Source: JBDSGC01 sp046594105 (GTDB lineage: Bacteria > Acidobacteriota > Thermoanaerobaculia > Gp7-AA8). From it: a stretch of 19,995 nt of DNA. Below, one piece after another: positions 1 to 7,075 of this stretch; the first letter of the stretch is position 1, and every line of letters starts with the position of its first letter. The position numbers and the translations under genes are program-made. Location: NCBI GenBank assembly GCA_046594105.1, contig JBKJQB010000323.1, positions 1 through 19,995 of the forward strand. The letters run 5' to 3'. Under the pieces are notes generated by a model, which was not told the DNA's origin, did no database searches, and saw nothing but the letters and a program-made list of their open reading frames with translations.

Positions 1-181
1 GCCGCTCGATCTCCAGAGCCTGATCGCGGGAGCGCGCCTGCCAGCCACCGCGATGGACCTCCTGAAGCCCGACCACATCGGGTTGGATGTCCATGATCAG
101 CCGTGCGATCCGCTCGATGTGATCGGAACGAATCCGCGCTGCCTGTCCCTGGATGTTGTAGGTCATGACGCGAAGGGACAT
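1..181 (-). CDS. Endonuclease/exonuclease/phosphatase family protein, N-terminal part
   Basis: The minus-strand frame opens with an ATG at 181 and runs off the left edge of the window, giving 60 residues. The start MSLRVMTYNIQG followed by DVVGLQEV about 25 residues later is the classic first beta strand (metal/active-site Asn) and the LQE metal-binding Glu of the DNase I-like endonuclease/exonuclease/phosphatase fold. The family includes metal-dependent nucleases, phosphodiesterases and lipid phosphatases, so the substrate cannot be named from this fragment. An AGG four bases before the ATG could serve as a weak ribosome site. The gene is divergent from the GAF/HD-GYP gene, sharing a 123-base intergenic region. 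The catalytic His/Asp half lies outside the window. Confidence 0.8.
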   Translation of the reverse strand, partial: MSLRVMTYNIQGQAARIRSDHIERIARLIMDIQPDVVGLQEVHRGGWQARSRDQALEIER

Positions 182-292
182 GAGACCTGAGGGAGCGAGA
201 ACGGTGCCGCGATGGGAGTTCCGGATGGGGGACGACCAACACGAAAACAGCTTTGCTTCGACGTCTGTGGACGACTGGGCGCGGGGCCGTAA

Positions 293-298
293 TACACT
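293..298 (+). promoter_or_regulatory. Putative -10 box of the GAF/HD-GYP gene (leaderless type)
   Basis: TACACT ends six bases before the GTG start at 305, so transcription starting about 7 bases downstream would begin at the start codon itself. A weak -35 candidate, TGGACG (268-273), lies 19 bases upstream. No Shine-Dalgarno is present. The same arrangement recurs before gatC, the minus-strand small protein and the amidase. Confidence 0.5.
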
Positions 299-304
299 CT
301 GGCC

Positions 305-2095
305 GTGCATCCAGACATCCAGGAACTGCAGTCAAAACTGAAAGAAATCCTTTATGACTGCGCGGTGGAGATCCGCGCCACCAAGGCGGCGCTCTACCTC
401 TGGGACGGCGACGAGCGGTATGAAATGGTCACGCAGTTCGGCTTCCGAGGGGGGCTGCGCGCGGTGGCCGATCGCAATGATCCGGTGATCGATCGGAGCG
501 GTCGGGGGCGGACCGCATTCTTTGTCAATGGACTGTCGGCGGAGCCGCGGTTTTCCGAATTGCTCTACGAGGCGTCGACCGATCGGCTGCTGGTCGCTCC
601 GATCTACCTTCGCGGCCAGCTGGTCGGCGTCGTCGACATGCGCGACAAGGGCAACAAGCAGCCCTTCGAGAAGGACGATCTGCAGAAGGGGCAGAAGATC
701 GCCGATCGCATTTCCGCGCTCTTCGGAAACAAGAACGTTTTCGGGCAGCGATTCATCACCCTTTCGGATACGCCGATCTCGGGCGGCGGGGTGGTGATGG
801 CAGGCACGCCGCATACCTCACCGCCCGCAGCGTCAGCGCCCACTCTGGCCCCCCCGAAAGCCGCACCTCTCCCGCCCGCGGCGCTGGTCGCAGAATGGCC
901 GCCGATGGCGGAGATGGCAGTGCCGCCGCCGGTTCCCAGTCCTGCCGTCGCGAAGCCTCAGCCTGTTGCCCCATCACCGGCTGCCGCTCCGACGCTCTCC
1001 ATGCCTTCGGCCCGCAGCCATCTGCCGCGAGCGGCGACCATCATTCAGGAAGCGCGATCGGTTGCGGAGCGCATCGCCGCGCCCCTTCCTCCCGAACGGA
1101 TCACCGACGTCGAGCTGGTCGCAGTGAGGGACATGCTCCGGACGATTCTGCTGATTCCTACAGCGCTGGTGGCTTCTTTTTCCGCCTTCGGACATCTTGG
1201 CGGCCTGCAGGAGGTGGTCTCCCGTTCAACGATCACCGATGAGGGGATGAGTTTTCTGCAGGCCAAGCTCACGGCGTGGCTGACCAAGCGAGGGGAGTCC
1301 TCGACGCTGGTGCGCACCAGCGTGCAACAACCGTTCGGCCTCACCGCCCCACCGATCACGTCGGCGCAGATGCAGAAGGTGTTCACCGCACCGGTGAATG
1401 CCGGCCCGATGAGCGGCCTGTATCTGACCGTGGCGTTTTCGGGAAATCCCGACCGCGCCGCGCACGAGATGCTGGCCGCACTGCATACGCAGCTGCAGTC
1501 CACCATCGAGCATTCCATGATGCGGAATTCCGCGTACGCCATGAGGGGGCGGGTGGGTGAAGCGTTGCTGGAGCCGGATTTCAACCACTTCCCGGAGTTG
1601 CGTCGCCATTCCGACGCGGTGGTCACCAGGACCGAGGCGTTCACGCGATTCCTGGCTCTCCCGCCTCCGGAAGCCGAATGCGCGCGTGTCGTGGCCATCA
1701 CTCATGACTGCGGGATGCGCCTGCTGGATTACGACCTTCTCTATCGCAAGCGCAATCTTTCTCCGGAGGAGCTGAGCATGCTGCGGGAGCATCCCTCCGT
1801 CGGCGCGGCTTTGGTGGAACCCCTGCTCGGTCCGGAGACGGCCCGCGCGGTGCTGTCGCACCACGAGCGTTTCGACGGACGCGGCTATCCGAACGAGTTG
1901 CGCGGGGAGGACATCCCCATGGCCGCGCGCATCGTGCAGATCTGCGATGCGTACGAAGCGATGGTCGCGGTGGACAATTACCAGCCGCCGGAGACGCACG
2001 AACGGGCCATGGAGATCATCGAGCGCGGCGGGGGCACCCAGTTTGATCCCCAGCTGGTGCATCGGTTTTCCGAAATGATGCGCATCGGGCGCTGA
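305..2095 (+). CDS. GAF domain / HD-GYP domain signalling protein
   Basis: Protein of 596 residues with no signal peptide or membrane segment, so probably cytoplasmic. Residues about 8-140 form a GAF domain. Residues about 165-245 are a Pro/Ala-rich linker. Residues about 255-425 look like a second, degenerate GAF-like domain, and about 428-595 are HD-GYP. HD-GYP proteins hydrolyse cyclic di-GMP. Visible metal ligands are E431, H435, H467, D468, H496, H519, H520 and D548, and the GYP motif HHERFDGRGYP starts at 519. The usual HDxGK reads HDCGM, so the conserved Lys is Met471, which may weaken catalysis or change substrate. The GTG start is chosen because a -10-like TACACT sits six bases upstream and the GAF domain follows directly. 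It stands alone: divergent from the left gene, with gatC starting its own unit 77 bases downstream. Confidence 0.88.
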   Translation: MHPDIQELQSKLKEILYDCAVEIRATKAALYLWDGDERYEMVTQFGFRGGLRAVADRNDPVIDRSGRGRTAFFVNGLSAEPRFSELLYEASTDRLLVAPIYLRGQLVGVVDMRDKGNKQPFEKDDLQKGQKIADRISALFGNKNVFGQRFITLSDTPISGGGVVMAGTPHTSPPAASAPTLAPPKAAPLPPAALVAEWPPMAEMAVPPPVPSPAVAKPQPVAPSPAAAPTLSMPSARSHLPRAATIIQEARSVAERIAAPLPPERITDVELVAVRDMLRTILLIPTALVASFSAFGHLGGLQEVVSRSTITDEGMSFLQAKLTAWLTKRGESSTLVRTSVQQPFGLTAPPITSAQMQKVFTAPVNAGPMSGLYLTVAFSGNPDRAAHEMLAALHTQLQSTIEHSMMRNSAYAMRGRVGEALLEPDFNHFPELRRHSDAVVTRTEAFTRFLALPPPEAECARVVAITHDCGMRLLDYDLLYRKRNLSPEELSMLREHPSVGAALVEPLLGPETARAVLSHHERFDGRGYPNELRGEDIPMAARIVQICDAYEAMVAVDNYQPPETHERAMEIIERGGGTQFDPQLVHRFSEMMRIGR

Positions 2096-2160
2096 TCGCG
2101 CCCCGCATGCCTGAGCACAGGCTTCTCTGATGGCGGAGTCCTCCATGCTGGCGCAAGCGA

Positions 2161-2166
2161 TACACT
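2161..2166 (+). promoter_or_regulatory. Putative -10 box of gatCA (leaderless type)
   Basis: TACACT is identical to the box before the GAF/HD-GYP gene and again has exactly six bases before the start codon (ATG 2173). No convincing -35 and no Shine-Dalgarno are present. The predicted transcript would start at or within a base or two of the ATG. Confidence 0.5.
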
Positions 2167-2172
2167 CTTCTC

Positions 2173-2460
2173 ATGCAGATCACACGGGAGGAGGCGGCGC
2201 GGATCGCTGCCCTGGCTCACCTTCGCTTCGATGAGGCCGGACTCGATCGTATGGCCGCGGAGATGACCGGGATCCTGAACTACATCGAACAACTGACGAC
2301 GGCCCCGGCGGCCTCCGCGGTCGTTTCTGCTCCGCCCTCTGCGCAGCCAACCCTCCGTGAGGATGTGCCGGTCGAGGGGATCGATCGCGAAACGGTGGCC
2401 GCCAACGCATCCGGTTGGGGTGAGGGCTATTTCCTCGTGCCTCGGGTTCTCGGTGACTGA
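2173..2460 (+). CDS. gatC: Aspartyl/glutamyl-tRNA(Asn/Gln) amidotransferase subunit C
   Basis: The protein has 95 residues, the usual GatC length. The N-terminus has the family pattern (MQITREEAARIAALAHL, then LNYIEQL near residue 40) and the C-terminal part contains the REDVP segment near residue 60. GatC is the small subunit that wraps around GatA and stabilises the GatCAB complex, which converts misacylated Glu-tRNA(Gln) or Asp-tRNA(Asn) to the cognate amide form. The stop codon overlaps the proposed GTG start of gatA by eight bases, consistent with translational coupling. Residues 45-60 are an Ala/Ser/Pro-rich stretch matching the flexible middle of the family. Confidence 0.95.
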   Translation: MQITREEAARIAALAHLRFDEAGLDRMAAEMTGILNYIEQLTTAPAASAVVSAPPSAQPTLREDVPVEGIDRETVAANASGWGEGYFLVPRVLGD

Positions 2461-3889
2461 CGTTCTCGATCTTCCCTGGAGCGAGGGAAAGGGGCAGAGC
2501 ACCAGCGCGGAGTACGAAGCGGCCTGTCGTGCGGTCATCGCCCGTCGCAATGGGGAGGTCCATGCCTTCCTGCATGTCACCGACCCCCAGGCGGTGGACG
2601 GGGGGCAGGGAACGAAACTGGAGCAGCGGCTGTCGAGAATGCCGCTCGCAGTGAAGGACAACATCAACGTTTCCTCTCTGCCCACAACCTGCGGCTCGCG
2701 CATTCTCGGCGATTTCGTTGCACCGCGGGATGCCACCGCGATTGCGCGATTGCGCGCTGCCGGTGCCACGATCCTCGGAAAGACCAACCTCGACGAGTTC
2801 GCCATGGGCTCTTCCACCGAGCACTCCGCGTTCGGGCCGACGCGCAACCCCTGGGATCTCAGCCGCGTGCCCGGTGGATCGTCGGGAGGCTCGGCAGCAG
2901 CGGTGGCCGCACGCATGGTGCCCGCAGCTCTGGGCTCAGAAACGGGAGGCTCGGTGCGTCAGCCTGCCGCGTTCTGTGGCGTGGTTGGACTGAAGCCCAC
3001 TTACGGTCGCATCAGCCGCAGGGGGCTGGTGGCCTTCGCCTCGGGGCTCGACCAGATCGGCATCATCACCAGGACGGTGCGGGAAACTGCGGAGTTGCTC
3101 TCGGTCATCGCCGGCAGAGATCCGCTCGACTCCACCTCGAGCGACCAGGCGGTCGAGGATTACGGTTCGGGCCTGGATGCCGGCATCCGAGGAATGCGGT
3201 TTGGGGTGGTCAGGGAGGCAGTGGAGAACCTCGATGGCGACGTTCTGGCGAACTTTGAGCAGGCACTCACGGTGCTGCGGGAAGGAGGGGCGTCCGTCGA
3301 AACGGTGAGCATCCCGTCGATCCCTTACTCCATCGCCATCTACTACGTAGTGGCCAATGCGGAAGCCAGCGCGAATCTGGCGCGCTTCGATGGAATCCGT
3401 TACGGCAAACGGAGTGCGGCGTCTACCATCGAGGAGGTCTACTTTTCGTCGCGTGGTGAGGGATTCGGCGAAGAGGTCAAGCGCAGGATCATGCTGGGGA
3501 CCTTCGCACTCTCCTCCGGTTACTACGACGCGTACTACTCCCGTGCGCAGGAAGTGAGGGAGCGGCTACGCGCGGACTTCGACCTGGCGTTTCAGCGCTT
3601 CGATCTCCTGCTCACACCGACCACGCCGGAGCCGGCGTTCGCAATCGGAGCCAAGCTGGCCGATCCACTTTCCATGTACCTGAACGACATCTTCACCGCG
3701 CCGGCAAACCTGGTGGGCATTCCGGCGATCGCCATTCCCTCGGGATTCTCGCGTGACGGCCTGCCACTCTCGTTGCAGATGATGGGACGACACTTCGACG
3801 AGCGATCGTTGTTTCGCGCCGGCGCATTCTTCGAAGGGGAGACCGGTTACTGGAAGCGCGCGCCCGAGTTCCGCAACGGCTCGTCCTGA
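2453..3889 (+). CDS. gatA: Aspartyl/glutamyl-tRNA(Asn/Gln) amidotransferase subunit A
   Basis: GatA is the amidase-signature glutaminase subunit of GatCAB, releasing ammonia from Gln for tRNA-dependent amidation. From the GTG at 2453 it has 478 residues, close to the usual 480-490. The Ser-cisSer-Lys triad is complete: K68 (in AVKDNI), S143 (in GGSSGGS) and S167 (in ETGGSVRQPA). The Lys-to-Ser and Ser-to-Ser spacings (99 and 24) match those known for GatA. An in-frame ATG at 2357 exists, but it would put an unrelated 32-residue extension wholly inside gatC. The sequence VTDVLDL from 2453 resembles normal GatA N-termini, so the overlapping start is preferred. gatB does not follow and must lie elsewhere if the complex is complete. 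Confidence 0.95.
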   Translation: MTDVLDLPWSEGKGQSTSAEYEAACRAVIARRNGEVHAFLHVTDPQAVDGGQGTKLEQRLSRMPLAVKDNINVSSLPTTCGSRILGDFVAPRDATAIARLRAAGATILGKTNLDEFAMGSSTEHSAFGPTRNPWDLSRVPGGSSGGSAAAVAARMVPAALGSETGGSVRQPAAFCGVVGLKPTYGRISRRGLVAFASGLDQIGIITRTVRETAELLSVIAGRDPLDSTSSDQAVEDYGSGLDAGIRGMRFGVVREAVENLDGDVLANFEQALTVLREGGASVETVSIPSIPYSIAIYYVVANAEASANLARFDGIRYGKRSAASTIEEVYFSSRGEGFGEEVKRRIMLGTFALSSGYYDAYYSRAQEVRERLRADFDLAFQRFDLLLTPTTPEPAFAIGAKLADPLSMYLNDIFTAPANLVGIPAIAIPSGFSRDGLPLSLQMMGRHFDERSLFRAGAFFEGETGYWKRAPEFRNGSS

Positions 3890-3957
3890 GGGGATGGCCA
3901 TGTGTCAGGGGAGTTCCGGCGTCGACAGAGTTCTGCCGGCCCCTGCGTTCCGGAGCA

Positions 3958-4389
3958 TCAGTCCGTGACGCGCAGCCGTAGGTGTTCATCGCAGATGAGC
4001 ATGGCGTAGGAAGTCCGGATCGTTCCCTGGTCGTCTCGATAGCGGATGGTCAATGGGATGCGCAGGGTCTCCTTGACGTCCTGCGCGATGGCCCGCAAGG
4101 CGATGCGGAACCAGTGCGCGCTCACGGTCATCTGCTCGAGCTTGAATCGCCCTCCCGCCGACGAGTGGAGCAGGGGCGCCTCGGCCTCAGATTCGAGGAG
4201 CTCGACCGGGTCAAACTGGAACGCGCTGTGGCGGACGCGGATGGAGACCACGACGTCATGCGCAGCGGCGCGCCCCACGTTCGTGACCAGCAGCGCCGGC
4301 GCATCCTTGGTCAGAGCGTGAAGATTCTCCACGCTCGGGCGGACGCGCAGCTGCGGCCCGGACCGTTGAAAGCGAGAAAACCAGCCCAT
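3958..4389 (-). CDS. Uncharacterised small beta-rich protein
   Basis: The protein has 143 residues and I do not recognise a named family. It has no signal peptide or membrane segment. After a short basic N-terminus (MGWFSRFQRSG) the sequence alternates hydrophobic strands, for example ALLVTNVGRAAAHDVVVSIRV near residues 33-53 and LRIPLTIRYRDDQGTIRTSY near 112-131. This pattern resembles Ig-like/CARDB-type beta-sandwich domains, but only by appearance. Support for a real gene: strong G/C at third codon positions throughout, and a TAATCT box six bases before the ATG, as at neighbouring genes. It is convergent with gatA (68-base gap) and divergent from the amidase (91-base gap). The overlapping + strand frame looks like a shadow. 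Confidence 0.65.
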   Translation of the reverse strand: MGWFSRFQRSGPQLRVRPSVENLHALTKDAPALLVTNVGRAAAHDVVVSIRVRHSAFQFDPVELLESEAEAPLLHSSAGGRFKLEQMTVSAHWFRIALRAIAQDVKETLRIPLTIRYRDDQGTIRTSYAMLICDEHLRLRVTD

Positions 4390-4395
4390 TTCCCG

Positions 4396-4401
4396 AGATT
4401 A
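4396..4401 (-). promoter_or_regulatory. Putative -10 box of the minus-strand small protein gene
   Basis: Read on the minus strand, TAATCT ends six bases before the ATG at 4389, with no Shine-Dalgarno beyond a weak CGGGA. The spacing equals that before gatC and the GAF/HD-GYP gene, supporting a leaderless transcript and a genuine gene here. It lies in the divergent region shared with the amidase gene. Confidence 0.45.
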
Positions 4402-4467
4402 ACCGATCTGGCACGGGAGTGGTGGGCGCCGGAGACTGCGGGCGCAACGCTTTGCGTTCCCGTGCGT

Positions 4468-4473
4468 TACAAT
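4468..4473 (+). promoter_or_regulatory. Putative -10 box of the amidase gene (leaderless type)
   Basis: TACAAT sits seven bases before the GTG start at 4481. There is no Shine-Dalgarno and no good -35 at 16-19 bases upstream. It fits the pattern of -10-only promoters at unit heads in this window. Confidence 0.5.
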
Positions 4474-4480
4474 TTCAAGT

Positions 4481-6421
4481 GTGCGGAATGGGTGGGTGTG
4501 GTGGTGCGCAGTCCTTTTTTTCCCGGCGATCCTGTCCGCTGCCCCATCCCGTAGCGGTCTCGCCCCTTCGCAGATCACTTCCGAGCTCTCCGCGTCCCTT
4601 CGGTCGGACTACACGCTGGAGATCGTGGTGACCCCTCATCGCGGTGACGCCTGGACGCGGCTCTCCAGACGGTTGACCGGCGATGCGGAACGATGGAAGG
4701 AGATTGCCGCGTTCAATCACGCCGGCGATGCTCTGACCAGCGAGCAGCTCGTTCGCATTCCGCTGCCGATGCTCCGGCCCGCACTGCAACGCGACGTCGT
4801 CAAGGCGCTCTTCCCCGCCGACACGCTCGATTCCGCAGGCTGGCGGCATGTCGTGGTGGGGTCGAGCGGCGTGGAGGGCGAATCGCTCTGGAACATTGCG
4901 GAGTGGTTCACCGGGAAAGGGGAGAACTACGGAGAGCTCCGCAAGGCCAACCCGAATCAGACATTGTCGACCCGGAAGGGCGACGTCATCCTCATCCCCA
5001 GGGAGCTTCTCGCAGCGCCGTTTGCCGATGGTGTCGCCAGTGCGGCGACCGATCGGGCCAACCGGGCGGAAACACCACGTCCCGGAACGATCCAGCAGTC
5101 GACCCACGAACTGACCAGGGAACCCACAGCACTTGGTACGGAGGGAACGAATGCATCGAAGACAGCCGAGGTTCGGAAATCGGAAGACGATCCGGGTGAG
5201 CAGGAAGCAGCGGATGCGGACGGAGCGTCTGCGGTTCCTGAAGCGATTCCCCTCGGCCAGCCGTCGCTGAGCTACGAGCGCGATGCCCCGGAGCCGTACG
5301 CGGTGTACCGCCTCCAGAAAGGGGAAGCGCTCTATTCGTCGGTGGCCATCCGATTCACCGGCCGGGTCTACTCCAAAGACGTCGGCGACGTGCTCGATCG
5401 CATCGTGAAGTTCAACGACATCAGCGATGTCTCGCGGATGCGCGTTGGCTATCACGTGAAGATCCCCATGTCGCTGCTGCTCCCGGAGTACCTTCCTGCT
5501 GACGATCCTCAGCGGCTGGCGCGGGAGCAGGGGAGACGGGAGAGCGCGAAGCTTGCGCGCCGCGCCCGTGCCAGGGGACTTCGGGACGTGCGCATCATTC
5601 TGGATGCCGGCCATGGCGGGCGCGACGCCGGCACGACGCACGAGGGCGTTTGGGAGTCCAGTTACGTTTACGACGTGATGTGCCGCCTGAAACGGGTGCT
5701 CGAAAAGAAGTCCGCTGCGAACGTGTATGCCACCACTCGATCGAAGCAGAACGGGTACAGCGTGATCGAGCGCGATGTGCTGCGCGAACAGACCGACCAC
5801 TTCGTTCTGACCTCCCCGAGATTCGAGCTGGGCAATCCGGTCATCGGCGTCAATCTCCGCTGGTATCTGTCGAACTCGATTTTCCGTCGGGCCCTCAAGA
5901 CTGGCATTCCGGAGGAAAAGGTCGTCTTTCTCTCGATCCACGCAGATTCTTTGCATCCCTCTCTGCGCGGGGCCATGGCCTATATCCCCGGCGAGCGCTA
6001 CGTGCGGGGCTCGTTTGAGAAAAAGGAACGGGTGTATCTGGCTCGGGCCGAGGTTCGTGAGAATCCGGTGGTCCAGCATTCGGAGCGGGAATCGCTGGCT
6101 GCGGAGGGACTGTCGCGCGATCTCGCCGAGTGCATCATCGAGTCGTTCGAGAACAATGCGCTGAAGGTTCATCCCTTCAATCCGGTGCGGGACAACGTGG
6201 TGCGCAATGGCCGCGAATGGGTCCCGGCGATCCTCCGTTACAACCTGGTTCCCACGCGCGTGCTCCTGGAGATCTGCAATCTGGGAAACGCAAACGACCG
6301 CAGGCTGATCAAGACGGCGAAGTATCGGCAGGAGGTCGCCGAGGCGATCTATGAAGGGCTGGTGGAGTTTTATACCGATCGGGAGGAGCCCGCCCCCGTC
6401 GTGGCGCGCGCTGGCGAGTAA
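4481..6421 (+). CDS. Exported LysM / Amidase_3 N-acetylmuramoyl-L-alanine amidase
   Basis: Protein of 646 residues that cleaves the amide bond between N-acetylmuramic acid and the stem peptide, acting outside the inner membrane. Residues 1-21 form a signal peptide (basic start, hydrophobic core WVWWCAVLFFPAIL, cleavage near LSA/A). LysM-like peptidoglycan-binding segments appear around 45-95, 120-170 and 285-335, with an acidic, low-complexity linker at about 185-270. The catalytic Amidase_3 domain spans about 365-635. It has H378 (in DAGHGG), E392 and H487 (in SIHADS) as zinc ligands and E597 as catalytic Glu. The H-to-E spacing of 14 is standard. The E392-H487 (95) and H487-E597 (110) gaps are longer than in minimal members such as Bacillus CwlC (about 55 and 62), indicating insertions that could regulate access. 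The GTG start gives the signal peptide directly. Confidence 0.92.
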   Translation: MRNGWVWWCAVLFFPAILSAAPSRSGLAPSQITSELSASLRSDYTLEIVVTPHRGDAWTRLSRRLTGDAERWKEIAAFNHAGDALTSEQLVRIPLPMLRPALQRDVVKALFPADTLDSAGWRHVVVGSSGVEGESLWNIAEWFTGKGENYGELRKANPNQTLSTRKGDVILIPRELLAAPFADGVASAATDRANRAETPRPGTIQQSTHELTREPTALGTEGTNASKTAEVRKSEDDPGEQEAADADGASAVPEAIPLGQPSLSYERDAPEPYAVYRLQKGEALYSSVAIRFTGRVYSKDVGDVLDRIVKFNDISDVSRMRVGYHVKIPMSLLLPEYLPADDPQRLAREQGRRESAKLARRARARGLRDVRIILDAGHGGRDAGTTHEGVWESSYVYDVMCRLKRVLEKKSAANVYATTRSKQNGYSVIERDVLREQTDHFVLTSPRFELGNPVIGVNLRWYLSNSIFRRALKTGIPEEKVVFLSIHADSLHPSLRGAMAYIPGERYVRGSFEKKERVYLARAEVRENPVVQHSERESLAAEGLSRDLAECIIESFENNALKVHPFNPVRDNVVRNGREWVPAILRYNLVPTRVLLEICNLGNANDRRLIKTAKYRQEVAEAIYEGLVEFYTDREEPAPVVARAGE

Positions 6422-6494
6422 TCCCACCGCGGTCGGGCGTGGGCACATCGCTCCCGGCGGCGCTTTCCGTTCTCTGCACGCTGCGCTCGAGTTT

Positions 6495-6513
6495 CCTTCC
6501 GAAATGTCGGAGG
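6495..6513 (+). promoter_or_regulatory. Imperfect inverted repeat over the -35 region of ribH
   Basis: TCCGA (6498-6502) and TCGGA (6507-6511) flank a four-base loop. CC at 6495-6496 and GG at 6512-6513 extend the stem across one bulged T. The repeat lies just upstream of the TATAAT box of ribH and after the amidase gene. It could be an operator over the -35 region or a weak terminator for the amidase transcript. The sequence alone does not decide. Confidence 0.25.
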
Positions 6514-6518
6514 GTGGC

Positions 6519-6524
6519 TATAAT
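6519..6524 (+). promoter_or_regulatory. -10 box of ribH-nusB (perfect TATAAT)
   Basis: A perfect consensus TATAAT lies ten bases before the ATG at 6535, so the transcript leader would be about 0-4 bases. A partial -35 candidate, TTCCGA (6497-6502), lies 16 bases upstream. No FMN riboswitch-like sequence is seen between the amidase stop and ribH. Confidence 0.6.
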
Positions 6525-6534
6525 CCGCCCGCTC

Positions 6535-7062
6535 ATGCGTTCTTTCGAAGGCGATGTTCATGGTGAAGCGCTGCGTATCGCAGTGGTGGCCAGCCGCTTC
6601 AACGACGAGATTGTCGATGGGTTGTTGCAGGGTGCGCTCACGTCACTCCGCAGCCACGGGGTTGACGACGACTCGGTCAGCCTGGTCCGGGTGCCTGGCG
6701 CCTTCGAGATCCCCGCGGCCGTGATGGCCGTCGTTCGGACCGGAAACGTGGACGCCATCATCTCCCTCGGCTGTCTCATCCGCGGCGACACCCCTCACTT
6801 CGATTTTCTCTCCGCTCAGGTGACCGCCGAGCTGTCTCGGATCGCAGTGGACATGCAGATTCCGGTCGCCTTCGGCGTCATTACCTGCGACACCTTGGAG
6901 CAGGCCGTCGCTCGCTCCTCTCCCGGGGGCGGCAACAAGGGATGGGAAGCGGCGCTTGCCGCGATCGAGATGGCCAACCTGTTCCGCGCTCTTCACGCAG
7001 AGAGCGAGCGGCAGCAGAAGCCGCCCGCGCCGATCGCCGCTCTTGGCACGAAGAAAGGATAA
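6535..7062 (+). CDS. ribH: 6,7-dimethyl-8-ribityllumazine synthase
   Basis: Condenses 5-amino-6-ribitylaminouracil with 3,4-dihydroxy-2-butanone 4-phosphate, the penultimate step of riboflavin synthesis, in the cytoplasm. From ATG 6535 the protein has 175 residues. Family signatures in order are SRFNDEIVDGLLQGA, RVPGAFEIP, SLGCLIRGDTPHFDF (H88 matches the catalytic His) and EQAVARS...GNKGWEAA. An in-frame upstream start at 6439 would add 32 residues unlike the family and would lie across the promoter, so 6535 is preferred. The last 20 or so residues (Glu/Gln/Pro-rich, ending LGTKKG) extend beyond the usual 154-160-residue length. nusB follows after 13 bases, a common bacterial pairing. No other riboflavin genes are in the window. 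Confidence 0.95.
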   Translation: MRSFEGDVHGEALRIAVVASRFNDEIVDGLLQGALTSLRSHGVDDDSVSLVRVPGAFEIPAAVMAVVRTGNVDAIISLGCLIRGDTPHFDFLSAQVTAELSRIAVDMQIPVAFGVITCDTLEQAVARSSPGGGNKGWEAALAAIEMANLFRALHAESERQQKPPAPIAALGTKKG

Positions 7063-7075
7063 GAACTTCTCACGA

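Noticed and set aside
2357..2452. Upstream in-frame start for gatA
   Set aside because: The extra 32 residues lie entirely inside gatC in another frame and do not resemble GatA; GTG 2453 gives the normal length and N-terminus.
3916..3939. Terminator between gatA and the convergent small gene
   Set aside because: CCGGC and GCCGG can pair, but with only five bases of stem, a 14-base loop and no T tract on either strand.
3982..4554. 190-codon + strand frame opposite the small beta-rich protein
   Set aside because: It runs through the amidase promoter and start, and its codon third positions are less GC-biased than those of the minus-strand frame, which also has a properly placed -10 box.
4475..6448. 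657-codon open frame antisense to the amidase gene
   Set aside because: It is a product of high GC and third-position bias on the opposite strand. The + strand frame has a signal peptide, LysM segments and a complete zinc amidase active site; the antisense product is His/Arg-rich with no recognisable domain.
6439..6534. Upstream start for ribH
   Set aside because: It would place the perfect TATAAT box inside the coding region and add residues unlike lumazine synthase.
6422..6534. FMN riboswitch before ribH
   Set aside because: The gap is only 113 bases and lacks the conserved RFN element segments I would expect; the promoter box is ten bases from the start codon, leaving no room for a leader.
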